This document shows positions 1 through 7,930 of a DNA stretch of 64,000 nucleotides, one piece after another. This DNA is from Treponema sp. (lineage in GTDB: Bacteria > Spirochaetota > Spirochaetia > Treponematales > Treponemataceae): positions 147,404-211,403 of the forward strand of contig JAKSTP010000001.1 in NCBI GenBank assembly GCA_024402505.1. The letters run 5' to 3'. Every line of letters starts with the position of its first letter. Position 1 is the first letter of the stretch. A model generated the notes under the pieces. That model was given only the letters and a program-made list of their open reading frames with translations. It searched no databases and had not been told where the DNA came from. Made by a program: the position numbers and the translations under genes.

Positions 1-553
1 AAGACTTTTTTTCATCGTTGGCAAAATCAAGAAGTTTATCTGTATACTGCCGGGTAAGGTTCAGAAATTTTTCTTCCCCAGGGTTGGAGGCAAGAGTAAG
101 TTCTTTTCCCCACAGGCCTTTTTCGGTTTCTACATCACCAATATGAAGACGATGCAGGATGCGGTTTGGAAGTTTGTGCCAGAATTCCCACCACTGCCCT
201 TTATCGTAAAAATCAAACTGCCAGATGCCTGGATATGAAAAATCGGTAAGTGCATTTATATACTCGTAGGAATATTCCTTCCATTTACCCTTAAAGAAAG
301 CCTCGTAGCGTGGTGCCATAAAATGATTTGAATAGTAGTCAACAATTGCCTTATAACGTTTTAAGGCATGTCCCGAATTATGGCGGTTGAAATTTGAAAC
401 CAGATTATACTCCAGTTCCGAAAGTCCGTCAGGATCGTGAGCAAAACGGAATTCATAATTGGTAAGAGACTTTACAGAAGAAAATTCGCCAATAAAATCA
501 GTTACAGCACTGGATCCGGTTCCATAGTAAGAACAAACAGTAAGGGTTTTCAT
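1..553 (-). CDS. Sulfotransferase-like P-loop protein, 3' part outside window
   Basis: The reading frame starts at the ATG whose complement is at 551-553 and runs open off the left edge, so only the N-terminal ~184 residues are visible. It begins MKTLTVCSYYGTGSSAVTDF, closely resembling the start of the 402-residue protein at 5303-6511 (ILTSTGYGCSGSSAATDF). The glycine/serine loop after the first strand matches the 5'-phosphosulfate-binding loop position of the sulfotransferase superfamily. A role in modifying a surface glycan or handling an activated sulfate donor is inferred from the paralogue and the glycosyltransferase neighbourhood. No signal peptide is visible, so it is probably cytoplasmic. 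The catalytic part lies outside the window. Confidence 0.6.
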   Translation of the reverse strand, partial: MKTLTVCSYYGTGSSAVTDFIGEFSSVKSLTNYEFRFAHDPDGLSELEYNLVSNFNRHNSGHALKRYKAIVDYYSNHFMAPRYEAFFKGKWKEYSYEYINALTDFSYPGIWQFDFYDKGQWWEFWHKLPNRILHRLHIGDVETEKGLWGKELTLASNPGEEKFLNLTRQYTDKLLDFANDEKKS

Positions 554-565
554 GATTACATTATA

Positions 566-1600
566 TTACCTATATGCAGTCTTACACAATAAACGGAATG
601 GAATATTAGCAATCTTACGCAAAGAAACAGGCAATTTTATAAGACGAGTCATTGATTTTTCATCTTTTCTTTTTAGATATGTGTAGAAAAGTCGGTAAGG
701 TAAATTTAATTTTCCATGTAAACGTAGTAATTCCCACATTTCTTCTGGAATGTTACCCGGCATAATAAGATTTTTATTGGTTTTATACTCTCTTTCCATG
801 CCATACCATAAAGTATTTGAATACTCATAAGCAAGATATTTTTTATTTTTCCCGTAATATGAATTATTCAATTTCAACAGTTTTACATACTCAGGATATA
901 GCAGACTTTGTGCGTTTATAAAATTAGTATGATATTTCTGAGACAACCTTCCAGTATCATCATGAACAAGAACCTTATATAAAGGAGTTGTTAATACAGA
1001 GACATTTTTTAAGTATTTATAGTATTCCGTATTGAATAATGCATCTTCAGCTATCTGAAAAGATGGATTAAATACAAGACAGTTTTCCTTAATAATCTTC
1101 GTCTTATATAGTTTGTTACAAGGACTTCTTAAAATGTGATTTTTCAAAAGGCTGTAAAAAGACTTCCAAAAAATTTCTATAGAATTAATATTACAAAATG
1201 GAACTTCGTAAAAGCATTTTTTTTCTTCAATATCGATATTTTTAAACCCGCAGACTACTAAATCATAATCCGCAATTTCCAGTTCATGAACATATGTAGA
1301 AAGCATTTTTGCATCTATTGTGTCATCGCTGTCTACAAAAATAATGTATTCACCATTTGAAAGTTCTATTCCTCTATTGCGTGCAACACTTACACCAGAG
1401 TTTTTCTGCGTAATAGCCTGAATATTTTCATAACGGGAAGCATAATCCTGTGCAACGGCATACGAATTATCAGAAGAACCGTCGTCTACAATTATGATTT
1501 CATAATGAGTGTAATCTTGAGCCAATACACTTTCCACACAGCGAAATAATAGTTTTTCACGATTATATACAGGAATTACAACGGTGATTAATGGTAACAT
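566..1600 (-). CDS. Glycosyltransferase family 2
   Basis: This 344-residue protein has the GT-A fold signature of GT2 enzymes: ITVVIPVYNRE at the N-terminus, a nucleotide-binding VDDGSSDNS at residues 38-46, and the metal-binding DSDD at 90-93. The C-terminal half is basic and poorly conserved, as is usual for acceptor-recognition regions. It should transfer a sugar from an NDP donor to a growing surface glycan on the cytoplasmic face; donor and acceptor cannot be read from the sequence. A GGAG about 8 nt upstream of the ATG supports the start. It ends 12 nt before the sulfotransferase-like gene, with which it is probably co-transcribed. Its promoter overlaps that of the divergent gene at 1655. 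Confidence 0.88.
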   Translation of the reverse strand: MLPLITVVIPVYNREKLLFRCVESVLAQDYTHYEIIIVDDGSSDNSYAVAQDYASRYENIQAITQKNSGVSVARNRGIELSNGEYIIFVDSDDTIDAKMLSTYVHELEIADYDLVVCGFKNIDIEEKKCFYEVPFCNINSIEIFWKSFYSLLKNHILRSPCNKLYKTKIIKENCLVFNPSFQIAEDALFNTEYYKYLKNVSVLTTPLYKVLVHDDTGRLSQKYHTNFINAQSLLYPEYVKLLKLNNSYYGKNKKYLAYEYSNTLWYGMEREYKTNKNLIMPGNIPEEMWELLRLHGKLNLPYRLFYTYLKRKDEKSMTRLIKLPVSLRKIANIPFRLLCKTAYR

Positions 1601-1618
1601 TATTGCTCCAACACTTTG

Positions 1619-1654
1619 TTGACATATTATAATATAAGTAAATATACTTTAACA
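1619..1654 (+). promoter_or_regulatory. Sigma-70-type promoter giving a predicted leaderless mRNA
   Basis: TTGACA at 1619-1624 is followed after 18 nt by TATACT at 1643-1648. The next six bases lead directly to the ATG at 1655, so the predicted transcription start falls on or next to the start codon. There is no Shine-Dalgarno sequence. The palindromic TATTATAATA inside this promoter also supplies a -10 hexamer for the opposite-strand gene ending at 566. Confidence 0.6.
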
Positions 1655-2578
1655 ATGGAATCAGTAGACGTAAGCATTATTATTGTGAATTACAATACAA
1701 AAGAATTAACCTTAAACTGTTTGCATTCGGTCTTCGAACAAACAAACGATATTTCTTTTGAAGTAATAGTCAGCGATAACGGATCCACAGACGGATCAGT
1801 TGAAAAGATTAAGTCTGAATATCCAAAAGTAATTTTATTGGAGAATAACGCAAACTTAGGCTTTGGAAAAGCAAACAACCGAGGTCTGGATATTGCAAAA
1901 GGAAAATACATTTTTTACCTTAATTCTGATACAATTCTTCTGAACAATGCAGTAAAATTCTTTTTTGATTTTTGGGAAAACTACGATTCCCCTGAAAATC
2001 TTGGAATTCTGGGATGCTGGTTGTTATCAAAAGACATGAAACCAGCAAAGTCTTTCGGTTCATTTCCTACTTATGATGAGTTAAATACCTATTTAACCCG
2101 AGCTGTTATTTCTCAGTATTTCAGAAAATACTATATTTGGCTAAAAAAGTTTATAAAAAGAAATATATCGGAACAAATAATACAATCTCAAATAGAAATA
2201 GACGGTTTTATTACAGGTGCAGACAATTTTTTATTAAACAATAATAACGCACGTTTTGATGAAAGTTTTTTCATGTATTTTGAAGAAACTGATATGCAGT
2301 TTAATCATTTTCATCTGGAAGGGAAAAAAAGCATTATTCTTGATACCCCAAAAATCATACATCTGGAAGGTGGTTCCGAGAAAGACCAGTCTGCAGGTTA
2401 CAACTTTAGTAAACTAACAAATATATTCTTTTGGATTTCAGCAATAAAATACTGCAAAAAAAACAAACTATGTTCTGAAAAACAGCTATTAAAACTGAAA
2501 AAACGTATTATCAAAATATGGAAACTTCAAGGAAAGAGAATTCCTGAAAACTATTTTCAGGAATTATACAATACCTAA
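1655..2578 (+). CDS. Glycosyltransferase family 2, rhamnosyltransferase-like
   Basis: The protein (307 residues from the ATG at 1655) begins MESVDVSIIIVNYNTKEL, with SDNGSTDGS at 40-48 and an NSD metal motif at 90-92 in place of DxD. A later GADNFLL and the FDESFFMYFEETD segment match WbbL-type rhamnosyltransferases (dTDP-Rha:polysaccharide). This subfamily placement is by motif resemblance only. An upstream in-frame ATG at 1616 exists, but it lies on the -35 element and adds a non-conserved tail, so 1655 is preferred. It is a lone plus-strand gene inside a minus-strand cluster, and its end overlaps the end of the next gene by 4 nt (convergent). Confidence 0.85.
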   Translation: MESVDVSIIIVNYNTKELTLNCLHSVFEQTNDISFEVIVSDNGSTDGSVEKIKSEYPKVILLENNANLGFGKANNRGLDIAKGKYIFYLNSDTILLNNAVKFFFDFWENYDSPENLGILGCWLLSKDMKPAKSFGSFPTYDELNTYLTRAVISQYFRKYYIWLKKFIKRNISEQIIQSQIEIDGFITGADNFLLNNNNARFDESFFMYFEETDMQFNHFHLEGKKSIILDTPKIIHLEGGSEKDQSAGYNFSKLTNIFFWISAIKYCKKNKLCSEKQLLKLKKRIIKIWKLQGKRIPENYFQELYNT

Positions 2579-3564
2579 GATTTCTTCACTCGAAATAAGA
2601 TTTTTAACACTTCCCAAAAATGAATTTTGCACAAGCTGAATACTAAGATATCCTTGATATTGTTTTTTTTGCAAAATATCATTTTCCAGCTAAGGTAAGG
2701 AAGAAAAACACCATAATAATCTTTATTTATATCACCAGTATTTCGGTAATTAGCAAAAATAGAATAAATAGCATGTTTTACAACATCATATGCATAAGAA
2801 AAAGCAACATTTACCCCAAGTTTGTTTTTCATAACAAAATCATAAGTCAAATCAACTGTTGTAAAATGATTTTTAGATGAAGAAATATCAAATCTTCGAG
2901 TCACAGAGTCTTGATTGTTATAGTAAAAATACATTGTAGCTCTTAAAAATGAAACACTTTTTATTTTATCATAGACAAATAGATTAAATCTGTAATCCTC
3001 TGCATATTTTAGTGATGTATCAAAGCGATTATTTTCAATGATTGCTTTTTTATAAAGCTTGGCACAAGGGGAATGAAGGGCTACATATCTATCATCTCGT
3101 ATCCTGCATTCTGAAAATACACACAGCCATTCTTTTTTATCTTTTACACAAAAGTCTTTTTCTGCACATAAGATTTCTGAATATTTTTCCTGTTTCCCAA
3201 TCTTCAATCCGCAAATAACAAGCTCACTTGAATTTACACAGGCCGTTTTATACATATTCTCAAAAAAAGTTTTTTCTATCCAATCATCACTATCAACAAA
3301 ACAGATCCACTCACCTTTTGCTTTATCCAATCCAGCATTTCTTGCTGAACTTACACCACCATTCTCTTTGTGAATTACAACAATACGAGAATCTTTCTGT
3401 GCATATTCATCGCAGATTTTCCCTGAGTTATCCGGACTTCCATCATCAACAAGGATTAATTCAAAGTCTGTAAATGATTGAGCAAGTATTGAATCTATAC
3501 ACTGTGGGAGCAATTGTTCTACTTTGTATACAGGAACTATGCAGGAAATAATTGGAATACGCAT
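2575..3564 (-). CDS. Glycosyltransferase family 2
   Basis: This 329-residue GT2 protein starts at MRIPIISCIVPVYKVEQ, with VDDGSPDNSG at 39-48, the KENGGVSSARN segment, and DSDDW at 91-95. It closely resembles the product of 9691-10608 over the first 100 residues (shared PVYKVEQ, VDDGSPDNSG, GEWICFVDSDDW), so the two are paralogues with diverged acceptor domains. An alternative ATG at 3573 is three codons upstream. Neither has a clear ribosome-binding site, but a TATAAT lies in the 18-nt gap to the preceding gene. It sits in the minus-strand glycan operon; the substrate is unknown. Confidence 0.85.
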   Translation of the reverse strand: MRIPIISCIVPVYKVEQLLPQCIDSILAQSFTDFELILVDDGSPDNSGKICDEYAQKDSRIVVIHKENGGVSSARNAGLDKAKGEWICFVDSDDWIEKTFFENMYKTACVNSSELVICGLKIGKQEKYSEILCAEKDFCVKDKKEWLCVFSECRIRDDRYVALHSPCAKLYKKAIIENNRFDTSLKYAEDYRFNLFVYDKIKSVSFLRATMYFYYNNQDSVTRRFDISSSKNHFTTVDLTYDFVMKNKLGVNVAFSYAYDVVKHAIYSIFANYRNTGDINKDYYGVFLPYLSWKMIFCKKNNIKDILVFSLCKIHFWEVLKILFRVKKS

Positions 3565-3591
3565 ACAGATCATTATTATATATTTGCAAAG

Positions 3592-4347
3592 CTAACCTTT
3601 TATTAGTTTTTTTATTATTAAGCCAATTCGAGGAAAAAACGATTTTAAAAACACTTTTCTAGGAGATATATAAACCCCATGTGATATCCATATTTTTTTT
3701 TTCTCATAGTCTACTAAGTTTACATTTACTGATGATAATCCTGAACCATCATAATCACTTACAATCAAATCTAAAAATTGAAAAGGAACTCCAGCCTGAT
3801 ATACTGTTAATAAGAAATCATAATCTGCACATACTTTAAAACTTTCATCATAGTATCCAAATTTTTCATGCATATATTTGGGAATAAACACACCTTGATG
3901 TGGTAAAGTATATTCAGGTAAATAATTTTCATTTAAACACATTACTTTTTCGTACTTATTATTAATAAAAACACTTACAGCCCCGTAGAGAATCGAGTTT
4001 AAATACTTGATGGCCTTTTTACCTATAATTGGAAGAACATCGTCACAGAAACAATCACCAGAATTTAGCATACAAATAAAATGGCCTTTTGCAATTTTTA
4101 TACCCTTATTCATTGCCGGGTAAATTCCGCCGTCTTTTTCAGAACACCAATATGTTATTTTAGATGCATTTGAATGAGCATTCAAAAATTCTTGAATAAC
4201 ATCTTTACTGCCATCTGTACTACCACCATCGATTACTATATATTCGAAATCACTATAATTCTGATCCAAAACACTTTGCATAGTTTTTCGAAGACCCATG
4301 GCATTGTTGTAGTTTATTGTAATAATTGAAAATACTGGTTGTTCCAT
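3592..4347 (-). CDS. Glycosyltransferase family 2, short WcaE-like type
   Basis: At 251 residues this is a compact GT2. It has FSIITINYNNAMGL at the N-terminus, VIDGGSTDGS at 38-47, the WCSEKDGGIYPAMNKG segment typical of WcaE/PssE-like transferases, and LNSGD at 94-98 as the metal motif. The EKDGGIYPAMNKGI signature places it in this subfamily rather than in the VDSDD type. It is predicted to be cytosolic and to act on a lipid-linked glycan. A weak GAGAAG about 8 nt upstream may be the ribosome-binding site. Gaps to neighbours are short (27 and 38 nt), consistent with operon membership. Confidence 0.85.
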   Translation of the reverse strand: MEQPVFSIITINYNNAMGLRKTMQSVLDQNYSDFEYIVIDGGSTDGSKDVIQEFLNAHSNASKITYWCSEKDGGIYPAMNKGIKIAKGHFICMLNSGDCFCDDVLPIIGKKAIKYLNSILYGAVSVFINNKYEKVMCLNENYLPEYTLPHQGVFIPKYMHEKFGYYDESFKVCADYDFLLTVYQAGVPFQFLDLIVSDYDGSGLSSVNVNLVDYEKKKIWISHGVYISPRKVFLKSFFPRIGLIIKKLIKG

Positions 4348-4385
4348 ATTCTATACTTCTCAAATAAATATTTTGTTTTATGCAA

Positions 4386-5321
4386 TTAATGACTCTTATA
4401 TAACAGTTTAACAAAGTTAGAAATTTTCTCACCAAGCTTGTACCAGCGACTGTTTTCGTAACTCTGAGCCATACGGCCGTAAACATTATACTCTAAAGGA
4501 ACCTCATTTACAATTTTCTGAAGTTCAGAACCAGGTAATCCATTTTTCTGAAGTTTCTTCAGAAAATCCCTGGTGTGATAATACATAATCCATTCTATAT
4601 CATCATGGAAATCTGGATTCTGAGACATGATTTCCTTCATCCGTAAAGCAGAAGCCAGCATGTCCTTTTCATAACGGTCAACTTTGGAATTGGAGATGCT
4701 TTTTGGATTGATGAAATATCCGTAAGCAATCAGATCTGTATAAACTATACACTTTGCCTTGCAGCACATTTCCACAGTAACAGCCACATCTTCGGCATAA
4801 GATGATGGAGGAAATGAAAAACTGTTTTCCATCAGAAAACTGCGTTTAAAAACCCTTGTCCATGGAGCAAAAGAGGTGTTGTGCATTGCGAAACGGTTAC
4901 TGATTTTTCGCCATGAAGGATCAGTCTGCCCTGAAAATGAAAACTTTTCCGGTTCACCAATGGAAACAAATTTGTGACAGATCATTTCTACCTCAGGGCA
5001 AGCCGCAATTATTCTGTCATATTCTGCAAATGACGCAGTGTTAATTCTGTCATCAGCATCAACAAACCATATAAAGTCACCAGATGCATTTTCAAAACCA
5101 GTATTTCTTGCAAGTCCAGGTCCCCCATTTTCTTTGGTAATCACCTTTACATTTTTACTTTCTGCATATTTTTCCAGAAGTTCTTTTGAATGATCTGTAG
5201 AACCGTCATTTACAAAAATAATTTCAATATCGGCATAAGAAATTGAATCAAGCTGATTAAAGAGAGACGCAAGATATTTTTCTGCATTATAAACAGGAAT
5301 GATTAACGAATACTTTGGCAT
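4386..5321 (-). CDS. Glycosyltransferase family 2
   Basis: This is a GT2 protein of 311 residues: YSLIIPVYNAEKYL, VNDGSTDHS at 37-45, GPGLARNTG, and DADD at 88-91. YAEDVAVTVEM in the middle is the usual second acidic motif (xED) near the catalytic base. The gene start overlaps the end of the sulfotransferase-like gene (5303-6511) by 19 nt, implying translational coupling; an AAAGG lies upstream of the ATG. The C-terminus ends in basic and hydrophobic residues that may touch the membrane. Donor and acceptor are unknown. Confidence 0.87.
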   Translation of the reverse strand: MPKYSLIIPVYNAEKYLASLFNQLDSISYADIEIIFVNDGSTDHSKELLEKYAESKNVKVITKENGGPGLARNTGFENASGDFIWFVDADDRINTASFAEYDRIIAACPEVEMICHKFVSIGEPEKFSFSGQTDPSWRKISNRFAMHNTSFAPWTRVFKRSFLMENSFSFPPSSYAEDVAVTVEMCCKAKCIVYTDLIAYGYFINPKSISNSKVDRYEKDMLASALRMKEIMSQNPDFHDDIEWIMYYHTRDFLKKLQKNGLPGSELQKIVNEVPLEYNVYGRMAQSYENSRWYKLGEKISNFVKLLYKSH

Positions 5322-6511
5322 ATTTTTTTTACCTTTCTGTAAACAGGGCGAAGAATTGAATAGATTTCTTTTTTCAGTGCCAGAACCACATAAGCCATGC
5401 TGATCTTCTGCTTTCTGTAATACTCATCACATTCCAAAAGTATATCCATTGCCCGCGGAATCTCTACAGGAGCTCCAAGATTTTCCATAAGGGCTGAATC
5501 TGCCTTAGAATAATCAAAAAGCCAGGAAGAAAGTTCTGATGAAATCAATTTTACATCTTCACTGTAATCCGTGTATTTTTCAAAAAGTCTTGTATTACGA
5601 CGGCTTTTTTCAGGTACAAGATGCAGACCTTTTTCAGTCTGGTCACTTTCTTTCAGTCCTGCAAATTCACGAAGCTCATCGGTTGTCTTTTCATAATTAT
5701 AAATCAGTTCTTCAAGATAAACCCTTTTCAGGCAGTTACTTTCCTCTGTAGCAAGACGTGTTTTTTTATACCAGGAAATATAAGTTGCCGTATTTTCTGA
5801 TGGAATAAATCTTGAAACCCAGAAAAGATTGTTGCAAAGAAAATAATCCCGGGGATCCCGGTCCACAACAATAACCTTAATGTCATCAAAATAATGAAAA
5901 TAACGTTCAGCATGAATTGGTGGAAGAAGCTGATCTACCAGCAGAAAATCCTTATTTCCTTTGTTCAAAAGATTCATAAGGCTCATTACATAGGTCTTTG
6001 CCTCTTTTCGAAAGTTTTCAAGGTCACATTCATAATACTGGGTGGAAGGCGGAAGATAGGACGGCATCCAGGAATCATTTTCAAAAAGTGCATAGGAAGA
6101 TGATTTTACACGAGAAGAATATTTTTTTGCTGTGACTTCGGCAACAAGCTGCTGCTTTTTTGTAAGAGGTGAAGTTTCAAAAGCCCTGTGCCACCATCCG
6201 TTCCATTTGCATCCCACTACTTTTTCCAGGAACCGATATGTGTATTCCAGAAAATGTCCGCCAAAATACACCGCATGCTTGCTTTTCTGAAATTCTTCCG
6301 AAAGTGCAATAAAGCGTTTTACGGCAAGATCCACTTTAAGCCGGTGCCCTTCTTCCACTGCTTTTTCAAGATCGTAAAGCCCGTCAGTTTCATGAAGAAA
6401 AGTACACTCAAAACTGTTTGGCACAACCTGAACATTGTTAAATTCCGAGAAGAAATCTGTGGCGGCACTAGAACCAGAACATCCGTAACCGGTTGATGTA
6501 AGAATTGTCAT
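5303..6511 (-). CDS. Sulfotransferase-like P-loop protein
   Basis: This 402-residue protein starts MTILTSTGYGCSGSSAATDF, a loop resembling the 5'-phosphosulfate-binding site of PAPS-dependent sulfotransferases. IKVIVVDRDPRDYF near residue 205 matches the 3'-phosphate-binding RDPRD..S/N motif of the same superfamily. The middle region (residues ~40-190) is not conserved with well-known enzymes. It probably sulfates a cell-surface glycan or a relative of one; no PAPS-synthesis genes are visible here. A GGAGG precedes the ATG. It is a full-length paralogue of the partial gene at 1-553. An alternative is a P-loop protein that uses another nucleotide-activated donor. Confidence 0.65.
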   Translation of the reverse strand: MTILTSTGYGCSGSSAATDFFSEFNNVQVVPNSFECTFLHETDGLYDLEKAVEEGHRLKVDLAVKRFIALSEEFQKSKHAVYFGGHFLEYTYRFLEKVVGCKWNGWWHRAFETSPLTKKQQLVAEVTAKKYSSRVKSSSYALFENDSWMPSYLPPSTQYYECDLENFRKEAKTYVMSLMNLLNKGNKDFLLVDQLLPPIHAERYFHYFDDIKVIVVDRDPRDYFLCNNLFWVSRFIPSENTATYISWYKKTRLATEESNCLKRVYLEELIYNYEKTTDELREFAGLKESDQTEKGLHLVPEKSRRNTRLFEKYTDYSEDVKLISSELSSWLFDYSKADSALMENLGAPVEIPRAMDILLECDEYYRKQKISMAYVVLALKKEIYSILRPVYRKVKKICQSIR

Positions 6512-6512
6512 A

Positions 6513-7925
6513 TCAACGACCTCCAGTCATACAATACCCGGCAGCAAGAATCATTCTGGGAACGAACAATAATGGTACGAAAATTATTGAACACAACATA
6601 CCGGCAAAACGGTACGCACATTTTCCAGCTTTAATAACGGAAAAATCTTTTATAAGCTGCCTTAAATGGAAAATGAATCCTACGGCATTTTTTCCGACCC
6701 ATACATATCCAGTTGCATAGGCAAAAATATAGAACAGCATGGCAAAAAAAGGACTTTTCTTACGAATTGTAAGTTTTTCTGCATCTGAAATCTGGTTTTC
6801 AAACTCTGCAACGGAATTATTTATTGAATAATGAGAAATGTTTTTCTTGCCGGCATCTCCCATCATTTTACGCAACTCTTCATCTTTTATAAGTTTTTCA
6901 AGTTTCTGTGCATATTCTTCTGCATTCCAGTCTGAAACAAAACCACAGGTCTCTTTATTGGAAAGTTCATCCCCTGCTCCTGCAACAGGTGTTGTAACGA
7001 AAGGTTTTCCTAGAACCATAGATTCAACCACAACTGTCGGCCATCCTTCAGCAGTAGATGACATGCACAGAATATCGCTGGCCTTTAGATAAGGATATGG
7101 ATTCTGAATATATCCAAGGAAAATCACTTTATCTTCAATTCCTAATGCTGCAGCCTGCTGACGAAGTGCTTTTTCCAGATTTCCCTGTCCCAGAATCAAG
7201 TACTGAAAATCAAGTCCCTTATTATTTAAAAGCCCAAGCGCATCCAGAACAAGAGAAAAATTCTTTCGTTCATCAAGACGACCAATAGAAATAAACTTAA
7301 CTACATTATTGTTCAGGCTGACTGCTTTTTCCATTTCTGCAGAAGCCTTTCCAAGAATAACATCCGCATTTGTACCGTTATGAACGAATCCCAGTTTGCC
7401 TGATACAGTCGGGAAAAGATCTTTTGCAGACTGCATGGAATAATTGGAAATTGTAACTATTCTGTCTGCAGCATCAAACACCCTTTTTTGAAGTTCGTAT
7501 TCCTTTTTCATTTCAGGATATCGGCTCAAATCAAGATCATATAAATCTGTATGAAATAGATTAACCTTGTATTCATCACTAAAAGCCAAAAGTGCAAAAG
7601 AAGGAAGCTGATAGTTCCAGGACACAACAATATCAAAGTTTTTCCAGCGGAAAACAGTTTTCAAAATGGATGGATTATTATGTAAAAGTGAATAATTAAA
7701 TCGCCAGAAAATGTCAGTTTTTTTTCCAACATAACGCAATGGACGATTACGAAGTGTTACATAGTCTTTAAGTGGTTCTTTTTTTACGTTATACGCATCA
7801 ATTTCCTGTATTGTAATATTGTACTTATTGGGATTCAAATTATTCACCAGTGTAGTAAGTACATTTTCTGCTCCACCACCATTTGAATGAGTATATGTAA
7901 TGAAAAGAAGATTGATTTTATCCAT
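6513..7925 (-). CDS. Glycosyltransferase family 4 (GT-B)
   Basis: The protein is 470 residues. The GT-B N-domain starts INLLFITYTHSNGGGAEN (glycine-rich acceptor loop). The C-domain has ISIGRLDERKNF and the E-x7-E region AEGWPTVVVESM, both hallmarks of retaining GT4 enzymes. Residues after ~385 form a hydrophobic tail with two or three membrane-spanning stretches, unusual for GT4 and suggesting membrane anchoring. The gene begins 5 nt after the stop of the GT2-GT10 gene and ends one base before the sulfotransferase-like gene starts. No Shine-Dalgarno sequence is obvious, so coupling to the upstream stop is likely. Confidence 0.87.
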   Translation of the reverse strand: MDKINLLFITYTHSNGGGAENVLTTLVNNLNPNKYNITIQEIDAYNVKKEPLKDYVTLRNRPLRYVGKKTDIFWRFNYSLLHNNPSILKTVFRWKNFDIVVSWNYQLPSFALLAFSDEYKVNLFHTDLYDLDLSRYPEMKKEYELQKRVFDAADRIVTISNYSMQSAKDLFPTVSGKLGFVHNGTNADVILGKASAEMEKAVSLNNNVVKFISIGRLDERKNFSLVLDALGLLNNKGLDFQYLILGQGNLEKALRQQAAALGIEDKVIFLGYIQNPYPYLKASDILCMSSTAEGWPTVVVESMVLGKPFVTTPVAGAGDELSNKETCGFVSDWNAEEYAQKLEKLIKDEELRKMMGDAGKKNISHYSINNSVAEFENQISDAEKLTIRKKSPFFAMLFYIFAYATGYVWVGKNAVGFIFHLRQLIKDFSVIKAGKCAYRFAGMLCSIIFVPLLFVPRMILAAGYCMTGGR

Positions 7926-7930
7926 TTAAT

